Below, piece by piece: positions 37,428 through 45,768 of a stretch of 64,000 nt of DNA. Numbering within the stretch: the stretch's first letter is position 1; the number at the start of each line of letters is the position of its first letter. The DNA comes from Flavobacterium sp. (GTDB lineage: Bacteria; Bacteroidota; Bacteroidia; Flavobacteriales; Flavobacteriaceae), in the NCBI RefSeq assembly GCF_027484205.1, contig NZ_JAIXUB010000004.1, positions 60,650 through 124,649 of the forward strand. The letters are read 5' to 3'. Position numbers and translations under genes: made by a program. Below the pieces are notes generated by a model that did no database searches, had not been told where the DNA came from, and saw nothing but the letters and a program-made list of their open reading frames with translations.

Positions 37428-37556
37428 AATTTTAAATATTTAATTAAAATAATTTTTAAGTTATTATTTATTAGTCAGAAATTGTGCCATTTGAGTAAAA
37501 CTGACATTTTTACAGAGTTGTTTTGAAAATTGAAATAATAGGCAAGGCGATTTCAG

Positions 37557-37650
37557 TTTAGCCCTGATCTCGTCATTGTTGGAACTCTTGTTTCGTCTCG
37601 TCACAAATCGAGACGAAACAAAGTGACTGACGAGAGCAGGAAAATGGATT
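37557..37650 (+). repeat. Dispersed hairpin element, copy A
   Basis: In the 309-base gap between groES and secG. Starts TTTAGCCCTGAT, ends AGCAGGAAAATGGATT. Inside are nested inverted repeats: a perfect 12-base stem (37589-37600 with 37609-37620, TGTTTCGTCTCG) and an outer 13-base pair with one mismatch (37563-37575 with 37628-37640). No T-tract follows the stem, so it is not an ordinary terminator. The rest of the gap is A/T-rich and has no gene I can support. Confidence 0.75.
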
Positions 37651-37685
37651 GTAAAAACACGCAAGACATTCGCTCCAAAATAATA

Positions 37686-37716
37686 CAAAAAAAGTCCCGA
37701 TTTTTATCGAGACTTT
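37686..37716 (-). terminator. Intrinsic terminator of the miaB-secG string
   Basis: On the minus strand AAAGTCTCGAT pairs with ATCGGGACTTT (11 pairs, one G-U) across AAAA, then a T run. It lies 20 bases after the secG stop and separates that transcript from groES. Confidence 0.88.
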
Positions 37717-37736
37717 CATATTGAATTATATAATTC

Positions 37737-38108
37737 TTATTTTTTTTCTGGTGTTGCAGGAGTTGCAGCTGGTTTTGTAGCATTTGTTGTAGTGCTATTA
37801 GCTGGTGTTGCTGCTTTTTCAGTTTTTGCTGGAGCATTTCCTACTTCTTCGATTACTTTTGAACCATTATCGCTTAATGTTCCTGTAAAACTTAAACTTG
37901 AAAGTAGTACTAAAACAATTAATGCAGTTGCTAATGTCCAAGTACTTTTGTCTAAGAAGTCAGTAGTTTTTTGAACTCCACCAAGCATTTGTGAACCTCC
38001 AATAGATGAAGATAAACCTCCACCTTTAGGGTTTTGAACCATGATTACGATTATTAATAAAAAGCAAACTATTGTTATTAAAACTAAAAATACTGTAAAA
38101 TTTGTCAT
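37737..38108 (-). CDS. secG: Preprotein translocase subunit SecG
   Basis: Small inner-membrane subunit of the SecYEG channel, 123 residues. Two membrane helices (about 4-24 and 55-75) flank the conserved cytosolic loop NPKGGGLSSSIGGSQMLGG followed by QKTTDFLDKSTW. The C-terminal tail from about residue 90 is a low-complexity run of Ala, Thr, Pro and Lys (TTNATKPAATPATPEKK), longer than in E. coli and usual in Bacteroidota. It lies three bases after the TPR-like gene. Confidence 0.95.
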   Translation of the reverse strand: MTNFTVFLVLITIVCFLLIIVIMVQNPKGGGLSSSIGGSQMLGGVQKTTDFLDKSTWTLATALIVLVLLSSLSFTGTLSDNGSKVIEEVGNAPAKTEKAATPANSTTTNATKPAATPATPEKK

Positions 38109-38111
38109 CTT

Positions 38112-38924
38112 CTAATTATTATTTTTTTGTTGTATATTTTTTATATCTGAAATTCGGTCTGCAAAGAAACTACTTTTTTCTGGATATTTCAAAATTAATA
38201 TTTCATAAGCTTGAATTGCTTTTGAATATTTTTTTTGTTCTAGATAAACTCGTGCTAATGTTTCTGTCATTAGGTAGGATTTATCCTCAATTATGGGTTG
38301 TACTGCAAAAGTTGAATTTTCTTTTACAATTGGTGGAATTTTGGGGTTGGTTTCAATAAACTTGTCAATTAATTCAAGTTTTTTCTTACGAGCAATATCT
38401 TCTTCTGATGTGGTTTCTTTTCTTTCAATTGGTTTTAATCTTGATAGTTGTAACCATTCTTGAAAGGAATGTTTTTCGTTTTGTGTAAACTCTAATGGTT
38501 TACCGATATTTAATTTTTCTTCAACAGCTTCATTTGGATTTGCTTGAGATATTGACGAAAGTATGGATTGTTCTAGTGTGTTTACTTCTTGATGCGGTTT
38601 TGAATAGTCAACTATTTCGCTTTCAACGACATTAATATTTAATAATTCGGCAACTTTTTGATCGTAAAGACCATTTTGAACGGTTACAAATGAATCTGAA
38701 GTTATAAAGTCAAACAAAATACTTCGATCAGTCGTAAATGCTGCGGCTACTTTTAGAGCATAGTTATATTTAAAACTATCCTGATTGTACAAATGTTTTA
38801 ATCGTAAAACTCGTGCACTTTGAAAGTATGGAAATTCTTCCATGATTTTTTCCAAAGCAATGCTGTGACGCTCATTGATGGCATCGGGTTTATTAATTAA
38901 ATAAGTGTAATCAGTTAAGTTCAA
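38112..38924 (-). CDS. TPR-like hypothetical protein upstream of secG
   Basis: A 270-residue cytosolic protein read from a TTG codon (38924), as no ATG occurs before the conserved MNLTDYTYLINKPDAI-like opening. Helix-rich N-terminal part (FPYFQSARVLRLKHLYNQDSFKYNYALKVAAAFTTDRSILF) and a C-terminal tetratricopeptide-like pair (LARVYLEQKKYSKAIQAYEILILKYPEKSSFFADRI). The gene is conserved between lptE and secG in Bacteroidota; its function is unknown. A five-copy heptanucleotide repeat begins immediately upstream of the start codon, and could affect its translation. Confidence 0.83.
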   Translation of the reverse strand: MNLTDYTYLINKPDAINERHSIALEKIMEEFPYFQSARVLRLKHLYNQDSFKYNYALKVAAAFTTDRSILFDFITSDSFVTVQNGLYDQKVAELLNINVVESEIVDYSKPHQEVNTLEQSILSSISQANPNEAVEEKLNIGKPLEFTQNEKHSFQEWLQLSRLKPIERKETTSEEDIARKKKLELIDKFIETNPKIPPIVKENSTFAVQPIIEDKSYLMTETLARVYLEQKKYSKAIQAYEILILKYPEKSSFFADRISDIKNIQQKNNN

Positions 38925-38925
38925 T

Positions 38926-38960
38926 GTTTTCAGTTTTCAGTTTTCAGTTTTCAGTTTTCA
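38926..38960. repeat. Heptanucleotide microsatellite (GTTTTCA)x5
   Basis: Five exact tandem copies of GTTTTCA, one base before the TTG start of the TPR-like gene. On that gene's strand the unit reads TGAAAAC and fills its ribosome-binding region. Confidence 0.95.
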
Positions 38961-39023
38961 GTTTGTTGTTGTAAATTTATGAGTTTTACTGCAAACTGTG
39001 ACGGAATACTGCCCACTATTTAA

Positions 39024-39527
39024 TTACCATTTAGCCAACGATTCATTAAAAATGTCTTGTGTTATTCTCTCAAAAATTACATCTAAAGCTTCCGTTAATT
39101 TTCCGCCAACAAGTTGGGAATCGCCTGCATAATCATAGAAAAAAGTAAATGGTTTTTCAAAATCATCGGCTTCTTTGTTTTTATTTGTAAAACGAACCAT
39201 AACTTTAATTGTCAATCTGTTTTGAGCAGCACGTTGATCTGCGGTTGCTGTCATTGGAGTAATTCTATATTCTGTAATCTCTCCTTCGTACATTAAATCG
39301 CCGCCTGAGTTTACAAGATTCAAATTCGTTTGATTTTGAATAATATCTTGCAATTCAAGAGTGAATGTTCTTTCAATTCCAGGTTCAATTAATTCGGCAT
39401 TATTTTGAAAATAATTTACCTGAAAGGTTTTGGCATCGATTTTACCTGTACCTGTAAAGTTATATGGTCCACAACTATTGAAAGTTGCAGCAATTATTAA
39501 TAGAAGTATAAATTTTATATTTTTCAT
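39024..39527 (-). CDS. lptE: LPS-assembly lipoprotein LptE
   Basis: Outer-membrane lipoprotein of 167 residues that plugs LptD and helps place lipopolysaccharide on the surface. Lipobox FNSCG (Cys19) follows a short signal. The conserved Bacteroidota LptE core is visible: GPYNFTGTGKIDAKTFQVNY, LNLVNSGGDLMYEGEI, VMVRFTNKNKE and a C-terminal helix. It lies in the well-conserved order sigma-54 activator, lptE, TPR, secG. A TAnnTTTG box precedes it. Confidence 0.9.
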   Translation of the reverse strand: MKNIKFILLLIIAATFNSCGPYNFTGTGKIDAKTFQVNYFQNNAELIEPGIERTFTLELQDIIQNQTNLNLVNSGGDLMYEGEITEYRITPMTATADQRAAQNRLTIKVMVRFTNKNKEADDFEKPFTFFYDYAGDSQLVGGKLTEALDVIFERITQDIFNESLAKW

Positions 39528-39543
39528 AGAGGTATTAAAACGT

Positions 39544-39551
39544 CAAAGATA
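39544..39551 (-). promoter_or_regulatory. Promoter -7 box for lptE
   Basis: Minus-strand TATCTTTG matches TAnnTTTG, 16 bases before the lptE ATG, inside the 67-base gap after the sigma-54 activator gene. The nearest TTG is only 14 bases upstream, too close for a standard promoter. Confidence 0.35.
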
Positions 39552-39594
39552 TTATTTTCTAATTGCAATTTTAAAATTTTAATTTTCAATTAAC

Positions 39595-40854
39595 TTATAA
39601 ATCGTATTGTTTGATTTTTCGATATAGAGTTCGTTCAGAAATGCCAAGTTCATCAGCAGCAGCTTTTCTTTTTCCTTTGTTTTTTTCTAAAGATTTTTTG
39701 ATGAGCTCAATTTCTTTTTGTTCTAATTTTAAAATTTCTTCTTCTTCAACAGTTTCTGCAAATAAGTAGTTGTTGTCATCTTCATCATCTTCAAATTCTT
39801 CTTGCTCAATTTCTTCCGCTTTTGGAATTATTGCACTTCTTGGTTGATCTTCAAAAAAAGTGTCTTCATCTGATTTTCCGTAAACTTTCTGAATCAAATT
39901 TGGATTGATGTCTTGCACTTTTGCGCCGTTTTTCATCAATTCCAAAGTCAATTTTTTCAAATCATTCAAATCACTTTTCATGTCAAAAAGTACTTTGTAT
40001 AAAATATCTCTTTCTGTAGAAAAATCATTTTCAGCTTTTTTCCCACCAATCACACTCGGCAATTGACTTCCTTCTTGAGGTAAATAAGACATTAATGTTT
40101 GAAGTGAAATTTCTCTTTTAGTCTCTAAAACCGATATTTGTTCAGCAGAATTTCGCAACTGACGAATATTGCCACTCCAACGATAGTTTAGCAAATATTT
40201 CACCGCATCATCATCTAGTTTTATAGCTGGCATTTTGTATTTGTGTGCAAAATCAGAAGCAAATTTTCTAAACAATAGATGAATATCGTCTTTTCGTTCG
40301 CGCAATGGCGGAAGTCCAATTTCAACAGTGCTTAAACGATAATATAAATCTTCACGGAATTTTCCTTTTTCGATTGCGTCAAACATATTGACATTAGTTG
40401 CTGCTACAATTCGAACATTAGTTTTTTGAACTTGTGATGAACCTACTTTTATAAATTCACCATTTTCTAAAACACGTAACAAACGAACTTGAGTAGTTAA
40501 AGGCAATTCACCAACTTCATCAAGGAAAATAGTTCCGCCATCAGCAACTTCAAAATACCCTTCACGAGCATTATTTGCGCCTGTAAACGAACCTTTTTCG
40601 TGTCCAAATAGTTCACTATCAATTGTTCCTTCAGGAATGGCACCACAGTTTACAGCAATATATTTACCATGTTTTCTGTGTGAAAGCGAATGTATTATTT
40701 TAGGAATACTTTCTTTTCCAACGCCACTTTCTCCAACTACCAACACCGAAATATCAGTAGGAGCAACCTGAATTGCTTTTTCTACCGCACGATTGAGCTT
40801 AGGATCATTTCCTATAATTTCAAATCGTTGTTTTATAGATTGTACTGTTTCCAT
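39595..40854 (-). CDS. Sigma-54-dependent transcriptional activator (no receiver domain)
   Basis: Enhancer-binding protein of 419 residues. The AAA+ domain starts almost at the N-terminus: Walker A GESGVGKE at 41-48, the sigma-54 contact loop GSFTGA at 88-93 (consensus GAFTGA with Ala to Ser), Walker B IFLDEVGE, then the sensor region. An acidic linker (EEIEQEEFEDDEDD) leads to a C-terminal Fis-type helix-turn-helix (KRKAAADELGISERTLYRKI, about 395-414). With no receiver or GAF domain its input signal is unclear. This stand-alone version is conserved next to lptE and secG in Bacteroidota. Confidence 0.92.
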   Translation of the reverse strand: METVQSIKQRFEIIGNDPKLNRAVEKAIQVAPTDISVLVVGESGVGKESIPKIIHSLSHRKHGKYIAVNCGAIPEGTIDSELFGHEKGSFTGANNAREGYFEVADGGTIFLDEVGELPLTTQVRLLRVLENGEFIKVGSSQVQKTNVRIVAATNVNMFDAIEKGKFREDLYYRLSTVEIGLPPLRERKDDIHLLFRKFASDFAHKYKMPAIKLDDDAVKYLLNYRWSGNIRQLRNSAEQISVLETKREISLQTLMSYLPQEGSQLPSVIGGKKAENDFSTERDILYKVLFDMKSDLNDLKKLTLELMKNGAKVQDINPNLIQKVYGKSDEDTFFEDQPRSAIIPKAEEIEQEEFEDDEDDNNYLFAETVEEEEILKLEQKEIELIKKSLEKNKGKRKAAADELGISERTLYRKIKQYDL

Positions 40855-40879
40855 TGATTTTTAGTTTAAAGTTTTCTTT

Positions 40880-40893
40880 GTTTAAAGTTTAAA
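40880..40893. repeat. Heptanucleotide repeat (GTTTAAA)x2
   Basis: Two exact copies of GTTTAAA in the leader of the sigma-54 activator gene, with a further single copy at 40864-40870. Confidence 0.7.
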
Positions 40894-40934
40894 GTTGTTT
40901 GGGTTGAACCCTTAAACAATCTTAAATCTTTAAA

Positions 40935-41453
40935 CTATTTAAACTTTTTCTGTATGTCTATTGAACTAAATAGTTCCTTTAATTCGTTATATTGATTGTC
41001 GATTAAATCGGCTTTTATTATTGGAAATGCTGAATTTTTCTTTGGATAAATCAAAAACCAACTTTTAGTTTCTTTAATTTGATAGGTTTCATTCCAAAAA
41101 TTTTCAATTTTAAATGTTTCACCTTCTTGAATATAAGAATCCTTTTTAAACGTAATTTTTTGAAGTTCAAAATTCTTTTTATTTTTAAGTAAGTTTTCCT
41201 TTGATGATGATAATAATCTATAGATTATAAATACCCATACCAAAGCTACTATTGAATATGGAAGCATAGCTATAAAAAAGTTTTTATCTTGTGCACTTTC
41301 TTTGTATAATCCTGGTAAATTATTAGTCACCAAAAGGAGGATTATTGCTAAAAGAATAAATTTAAACAAGGGTAATCTTAACAAAAGATATTTTGTAACT
41401 TTCATCAAATTATCAATGTTAGACTTATAACTAATTACAATCTCTTTTTCCAT
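40935..41453 (-). CDS. YcxB-like membrane protein
   Basis: A 172-residue protein with two hydrophobic helices (about 26-46 and 62-82) followed by a soluble domain. That domain carries QKITFKKDSYIQEGETFKIENFWNETYQIKETKSWFLIYPKKNSAFPIIK, the pattern of the YcxB-like / PH-like C-terminal domain (W-x-x-I...FLIYPKKxxAFxIPK). Function unknown. It sits between miaB and the sigma-54 activator on the same strand with heptanucleotide repeats on both sides, and may be an insertion into an otherwise conserved order. Confidence 0.75.
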   Translation of the reverse strand: MEKEIVISYKSNIDNLMKVTKYLLLRLPLFKFILLAIILLLVTNNLPGLYKESAQDKNFFIAMLPYSIVALVWVFIIYRLLSSSKENLLKNKKNFELQKITFKKDSYIQEGETFKIENFWNETYQIKETKSWFLIYPKKNSAFPIIKADLIDNQYNELKELFSSIDIQKKFK

Positions 41454-41471
41454 ATTTCGAAAACTTTGAAC

Positions 41472-41492
41472 CTTAAACTTTAAACTTTAAAC
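41472..41492. repeat. Heptanucleotide repeat (TTTAAAC)x3
   Basis: Nearly three copies of TTTAAAC (first one CTTAAAC), the reverse complement of the GTTTAAA units at 37047 and 40880, in the gap between miaB and the YcxB-like gene. Confidence 0.7.
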
Positions 41493-41498
41493 AAATTT

Positions 41499-42947
41499 TT
41501 AATTCATTTCACTATAACCAACCGCTTCACCAATCAACGTGCCACTGGTGCAATTAGTTATTTTCACATTTACAAAATCGCCTACTTTATAATTTTCTTT
41601 TGGAAAAACAACTGTTATGCTTTGTGAATTTCTTCCAGATAAATCATTCTCCGATTTTTTAGATGTTTTTTCAACCAAAACTTCAACTGTTTGTCCTAAA
41701 AATTCTTGTGTTCTAAAAGCACTGTGAATTCTTTGTAAATCAACTATTTCTTGTAATCTTCTTGCTTTGGTTTCTTCTGGTACATCATCTTCCATTTTTC
41801 TTCCAGCTAAAGTTCCAGGACGTTCAGAATACGAATACATGTACCCAAAACTATATTTTACATAGTCCATTAAAGATAATGTGTCTTGATGATCTTCTTC
41901 TGTTTCTGTTGGAAAACCAGCAATCATATCTTGCGTTATACAAACATTTGGAATTATTGATTTGATGTTGTCAATCAATTTCATGTATTCTTCACGTGTG
42001 TGAAGTCGATTCATTTCCTTCAATATTCTATTACTTCCCGATTGTACTGGCAAATGAATATGCTTACAAATATTTGGATATTTCGCAATTACATGAAGTA
42101 CTTCTTCGTGCATATCTTGTGGATTGGAAGTCGAAAAGCGAATACGCATTTTCGGAAAACCAATTGCTACCATTTCTAACAACTGTTCAAATTTAATTGC
42201 TGTTGCTTGTTGCATTTCAGTAGCTTTATCAAAATCTTTTTTCAATCCGCCACCATACCAGAGGTAACTGTCCACATTTTGACCTAATAGCGTGATTTCT
42301 TTATAACCTGTATCCCAAAGTTGCTGAATTTCTGTCATAATACTTTGAGGTTCACGACTTCTTTCACGACCACGAGTAAACGGAACAACACAAAACGTAC
42401 ACATATTATCGCAACCACGTGTAATGGAAACGAAGGCAGAAACTCCATTAGAATTCAATCGCACAGGTGAAATGTCACCATAAGTCTCTTCTTTAGATAA
42501 TAGTACGTTTATGGCATCGCGACCATCTTCAATTTCGGCAAGTAAATTTGGTAAATCTTTGTATGCATCCGGACCAACAACCATATCAACAATTTTCTCT
42601 TGTTCTAGAAATTGTTCTTTCAATCGTTCTGCCATACAACCTAAAACGCCTACTTTCATTTTCGGATTGATGTCACGTTTTACAGCATTGTATTTTTCTA
42701 AACGTTTTCTAACAGTTTGTTCTGCTTTATCTCGAATAGAGCACGTATTTACTAAAACCAAATCGGCTTCTTCTAATATTTGAGTAGTATTATAACCTTC
42801 ATTTGTAAGTATAGAAGCAACAATTTCACTGTCAGAAAAATTCATAGCGCAACCATAACTTTCAATATAAAGTTTCTTTGTGTTTTCAGGTTTGTTTTCA
42901 AGAACTAAACTTTGCCCTTGAACTTTTTCATCAATTTCTTTTTCCAT
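41499..42947 (-). CDS. miaB: tRNA-2-methylthio-N6-dimethylallyladenosine synthase MiaB
   Basis: Radical-SAM methylthiotransferase (482 residues) that adds a methylthio group to i6A37 of tRNAs. The N-terminal UPF0004 domain has its three cluster cysteines (C33 in SYGCAMN, C69 in NTCSIR, C103 in LGCMAE). The radical-SAM motif CxxxCxxC is C179-DNM-C183-TF-C186. A TRAM domain follows (about 415-478). The first 25 residues are an extra charged leader. A full bipartite promoter lies upstream. Confidence 0.97.
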   Translation of the reverse strand: MEKEIDEKVQGQSLVLENKPENTKKLYIESYGCAMNFSDSEIVASILTNEGYNTTQILEEADLVLVNTCSIRDKAEQTVRKRLEKYNAVKRDINPKMKVGVLGCMAERLKEQFLEQEKIVDMVVGPDAYKDLPNLLAEIEDGRDAINVLLSKEETYGDISPVRLNSNGVSAFVSITRGCDNMCTFCVVPFTRGRERSREPQSIMTEIQQLWDTGYKEITLLGQNVDSYLWYGGGLKKDFDKATEMQQATAIKFEQLLEMVAIGFPKMRIRFSTSNPQDMHEEVLHVIAKYPNICKHIHLPVQSGSNRILKEMNRLHTREEYMKLIDNIKSIIPNVCITQDMIAGFPTETEEDHQDTLSLMDYVKYSFGYMYSYSERPGTLAGRKMEDDVPEETKARRLQEIVDLQRIHSAFRTQEFLGQTVEVLVEKTSKKSENDLSGRNSQSITVVFPKENYKVGDFVNVKITNCTSGTLIGEAVGYSEMN

Positions 42948-42974
42948 AAAATAATCTTCGATTGAATCGGACTA

Positions 42975-43006
42975 CAAAGATAATACTAAATTATAAAATC
43001 TGACAA
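42975..43006 (-). promoter_or_regulatory. Bipartite promoter of miaB
   Basis: Minus-strand TATCTTTG (42975-42982) with TTG (43004-43006), spacer 21, is a full match to TTG-N17-23-TAnnTTTG. It lies 27 bases before the miaB ATG. Confidence 0.6.
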
Positions 43007-43065
43007 GATGGCAGATAATGTTTAACATTCTTTTATTAAGGAGCAAATGGTTTGGGATTTATCGG

Positions 43066-43170
43066 CAATCCATATTCCTGCTTTTCGTTGCAATCTTTTC
43101 TTTTGTTGTATGAGGTAAACTCGAAGGCAACAAAAGAAAAGGATTTTCACTGTAATCAGGGCTAAAATTT
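43066..43170 (-). repeat. Dispersed hairpin element, copy B
   Basis: In the 316-base divergent gap between miaB and topA, which holds only this element and two promoters. On the minus strand it starts near TTTTAGCCCTGAT and ends AGCAGGAATATGGATTG, sharing both ends with copy A at 37557. The centre is a perfect 14-base stem (43095-43108 with 43128-43141, CTTTTCTTTTGTTG) with a 19-base loop. Confidence 0.75.
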
Positions 43171-43235
43171 GTTCCATTTTTATATTTGTAATTTTTAAAA
43201 ATCACATCAAAAACTAAAAATCTAAAAAAAAAATA

Positions 43236-43243
43236 TACTTTTG
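43236..43243 (+). promoter_or_regulatory. Promoter -7 box for topA
   Basis: TACTTTTG matches TAnnTTTG and ends 20 bases before the topA ATG. No TTG occurs at -33. Confidence 0.45.
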
Positions 43244-43263
43244 CCGAACAAACAAAATACATA

Positions 43264-45765
43264 ATGGCAAAGAATTTAGTTATAGTAGAGTCACCAGCAA
43301 AGGCAAAAACCATTGAAAAATTTCTTGGCAGCGATTATCAAGTCGAGTCAAGTTATGGACATATTGCCGATTTGCCTTCCAAAGAAATAGGAGTAGATGT
43401 CGAAAACGGATTCAAGCCAAAGTATGAAGTTTCTGCCGATAAAAAAGCATTAGTGACAAAACTTAGAGGTTTAGCTAAAAATGCCGATATGGTTTGGTTA
43501 GCTTCCGATGAGGACCGAGAAGGAGAAGCAATTTCTTGGCATTTATCAGAAGAATTAAAATTAGATAAAAACAAAACTAAAAGAATTGTTTTTCATGAGA
43601 TTACAAAAAACGCCATTCTAAAAGCCATTGATAATCCTAGAGAAATTGATTATAATTTAGTAAACGCACAACAAGCTCGAAGAGTTTTAGACAGATTAGT
43701 AGGATACGAATTATCACCAGTTTTATGGCGTAAAATTAAAGGTGGATTGTCTGCTGGTCGTGTTCAATCCGTTTCTGTAAGATTAATTGTAGAACGCGAA
43801 CGTGAAATACAAAATTTCAAACCTGTTGCAAGTTATTCTGTTGTGGCAGAATTTGTAAACGAAGCAGGAAGAGCTTTTAAAGCCAAACTTCCAAAGAATT
43901 TTAATACTAAAAAAGAAGCCGAAGATTTTTTAAATAAAAACATCGATTCTAATTATAAAGTAGGCGATTTAGAAACAAAACCTACTAAAAAATCTCCAAC
44001 TGGACCATTTACAACATCAACACTTCAACAAGAAGCAGCTCGTAAATTATATCTGCCAGTTGGGATTACCATGCAATTAGCACAACGTTTGTACGAAGCC
44101 GGATTGATTACGTATATGAGAACGGATAGTGTGAATCTTTCTAAAGAAGCAATGGATGCGGCTCAAGCGGAAATTATTAAATCTTACGGAAAAGAATTTT
44201 CAAAACCAAGAACGTTTACCAATAAAAGTAAAGGTGCACAAGAAGCTCACGAAGCCATTCGTCCAACGGATATGTCGCGTCATACAGTAAATATTGATAG
44301 AGATCAAGCGCGTTTGTATGATTTAATTTGGAAAAGAACATTAGCATCTCAAATGAGTGATGCCGAATTGGAACGAACCAATGTAAAAATTGAAGCAAAT
44401 AATCATTCTGAAGTTTTTACAGCTTCGGGAGAAGTAATCAAATTTGAAGGTTTCTTAAAAGTATATCTTGAAGGAAATGATGAGGATGAAGAAGAACAAG
44501 AAGGAATGTTGCCAGCAATGAAGGTCAATGAAAAATTGATCAACAATTACATCACGGCTACAGAACGTTATTCTCGTCCACCAAGTCGTTATACAGAAGC
44601 GTCTTTGGTTAAAAAACTGGAAGAGCTTGGAATAGGTCGTCCGTCAACTTACGCGCCAACAATTTCTACAATCATCAACAGAAGTTATGTAGAAAAAGGT
44701 ACGCTTGAAGGTCAAGAAAGAAAATATACTCAATTGACATTGCAATCAGGAAAAGTATCGGATGTAATTCTGAAAGAAAATACAGGTTCAGATAAAGGAA
44801 AATTAGTTCCAACAGATATTGGAAATATTGTTACTGATTTCTTGGTTAAGAACTTTGATGCAATTTTAGATTATAATTTCACTGCTAAAGTCGAACAAGA
44901 TTTTGACGAGATTGCAGAAGGAAATATCAATTGGACAAAAATGATGCAGGAGTTTTATGATAAATTCCATCCAAATGTTAAAGATGTTGAAGCTAATGCA
45001 GACAGAGAAAGTGGAGAGCGAATTTTAGGAAAACATCCAGAATCTGGTAAAACGGTTTTGGTTCGTTTAGGAAAATTTGGTGCTATGGCTCAAATTGGTG
45101 ATAGCGATGATGAAGATAAGAAATTTGCAAGTTTACGTCCAGAACAAAATATTGGTAATATTACTTTAGAAGAAGCATTAAATTTATTTTTACTTCCAAA
45201 AGCTTTAGGAACTTATAAAGGAGAAGAAGTTGAAGTAAGTTTAGGCCGTTTTGGACCGTTTGTGCGTTTCGGTAAAGTATTTGTTTCACTTCCTAAAGGT
45301 GAAGAACCACTTGATGTAGATTTAGAAAGAGCAAAGGTTTTAATCGATGAAAAAACTCAAGCGGATGCGCCAATAGCAGTTTACAAAGGCGAAGGTGTTC
45401 AAAAAGGCACAGGAAGATTTGGACCATTCATCAAATGGAACGGGATTTTTATTAATGTTTCAAAAAAATATAATTTCGATAATTTATCTCAAAACGATAT
45501 TGAAGAATTAATTGAAGAAAAACTTCAAAAAAATATCGATAAAGTAATTCACAATTGGGAAGCTGAAGGTATTTTAGTTCAAAAAGCACGTTGGGGAAGA
45601 AGCGAAATTACAAAAGGTAAAATCAAAATTGAGTTAAGCAAAGATGTTGATGCTTCAAAATTAACTTTAGAAGAAGTTCAAGAAATGATTGCCAAAAAAA
45701 CTCCTGCAAAAAAACCTGCGGCTAAGAAAGCACCTGCAAAAAAAGCAACTACAAAAAAGAAATAA
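43264..45765 (+). CDS. topA: DNA topoisomerase I
   Basis: Type IA topoisomerase of 833 residues that relaxes negative supercoils. N-terminal Toprim domain with VIVESPAKAKTIEKFL and the metal-binding SDEDREGEA, then the catalytic Tyr284 in LITYMRTDS. The C-terminal part has repeated G-R-F-G-P-F-(V/I)-(R/K) modules (about 660-770) in place of zinc fingers. The last 25 residues are a Lys/Ala/Pro tail (KKTPAKKPAAKKAPAKK) resembling eukaryotic histone H1 tails and probably binding DNA. The arginase-like gene follows after three bases. Confidence 0.97.
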   Translation: MAKNLVIVESPAKAKTIEKFLGSDYQVESSYGHIADLPSKEIGVDVENGFKPKYEVSADKKALVTKLRGLAKNADMVWLASDEDREGEAISWHLSEELKLDKNKTKRIVFHEITKNAILKAIDNPREIDYNLVNAQQARRVLDRLVGYELSPVLWRKIKGGLSAGRVQSVSVRLIVEREREIQNFKPVASYSVVAEFVNEAGRAFKAKLPKNFNTKKEAEDFLNKNIDSNYKVGDLETKPTKKSPTGPFTTSTLQQEAARKLYLPVGITMQLAQRLYEAGLITYMRTDSVNLSKEAMDAAQAEIIKSYGKEFSKPRTFTNKSKGAQEAHEAIRPTDMSRHTVNIDRDQARLYDLIWKRTLASQMSDAELERTNVKIEANNHSEVFTASGEVIKFEGFLKVYLEGNDEDEEEQEGMLPAMKVNEKLINNYITATERYSRPPSRYTEASLVKKLEELGIGRPSTYAPTISTIINRSYVEKGTLEGQERKYTQLTLQSGKVSDVILKENTGSDKGKLVPTDIGNIVTDFLVKNFDAILDYNFTAKVEQDFDEIAEGNINWTKMMQEFYDKFHPNVKDVEANADRESGERILGKHPESGKTVLVRLGKFGAMAQIGDSDDEDKKFASLRPEQNIGNITLEEALNLFLLPKALGTYKGEEVEVSLGRFGPFVRFGKVFVSLPKGEEPLDVDLERAKVLIDEKTQADAPIAVYKGEGVQKGTGRFGPFIKWNGIFINVSKKYNFDNLSQNDIEELIEEKLQKNIDKVIHNWEAEGILVQKARWGRSEITKGKIKIELSKDVDASKLTLEEVQEMIAKKTPAKKPAAKKAPAKKATTKKK

Positions 45766-45768
45766 TAA

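Noticed and set aside
37589..37620. Perfect 12-base stem-loop after secG read as a terminator
   Set aside because: No T-tract follows either arm, and a proper terminator for secG lies at 37686-37716. The stem belongs to the dispersed element.
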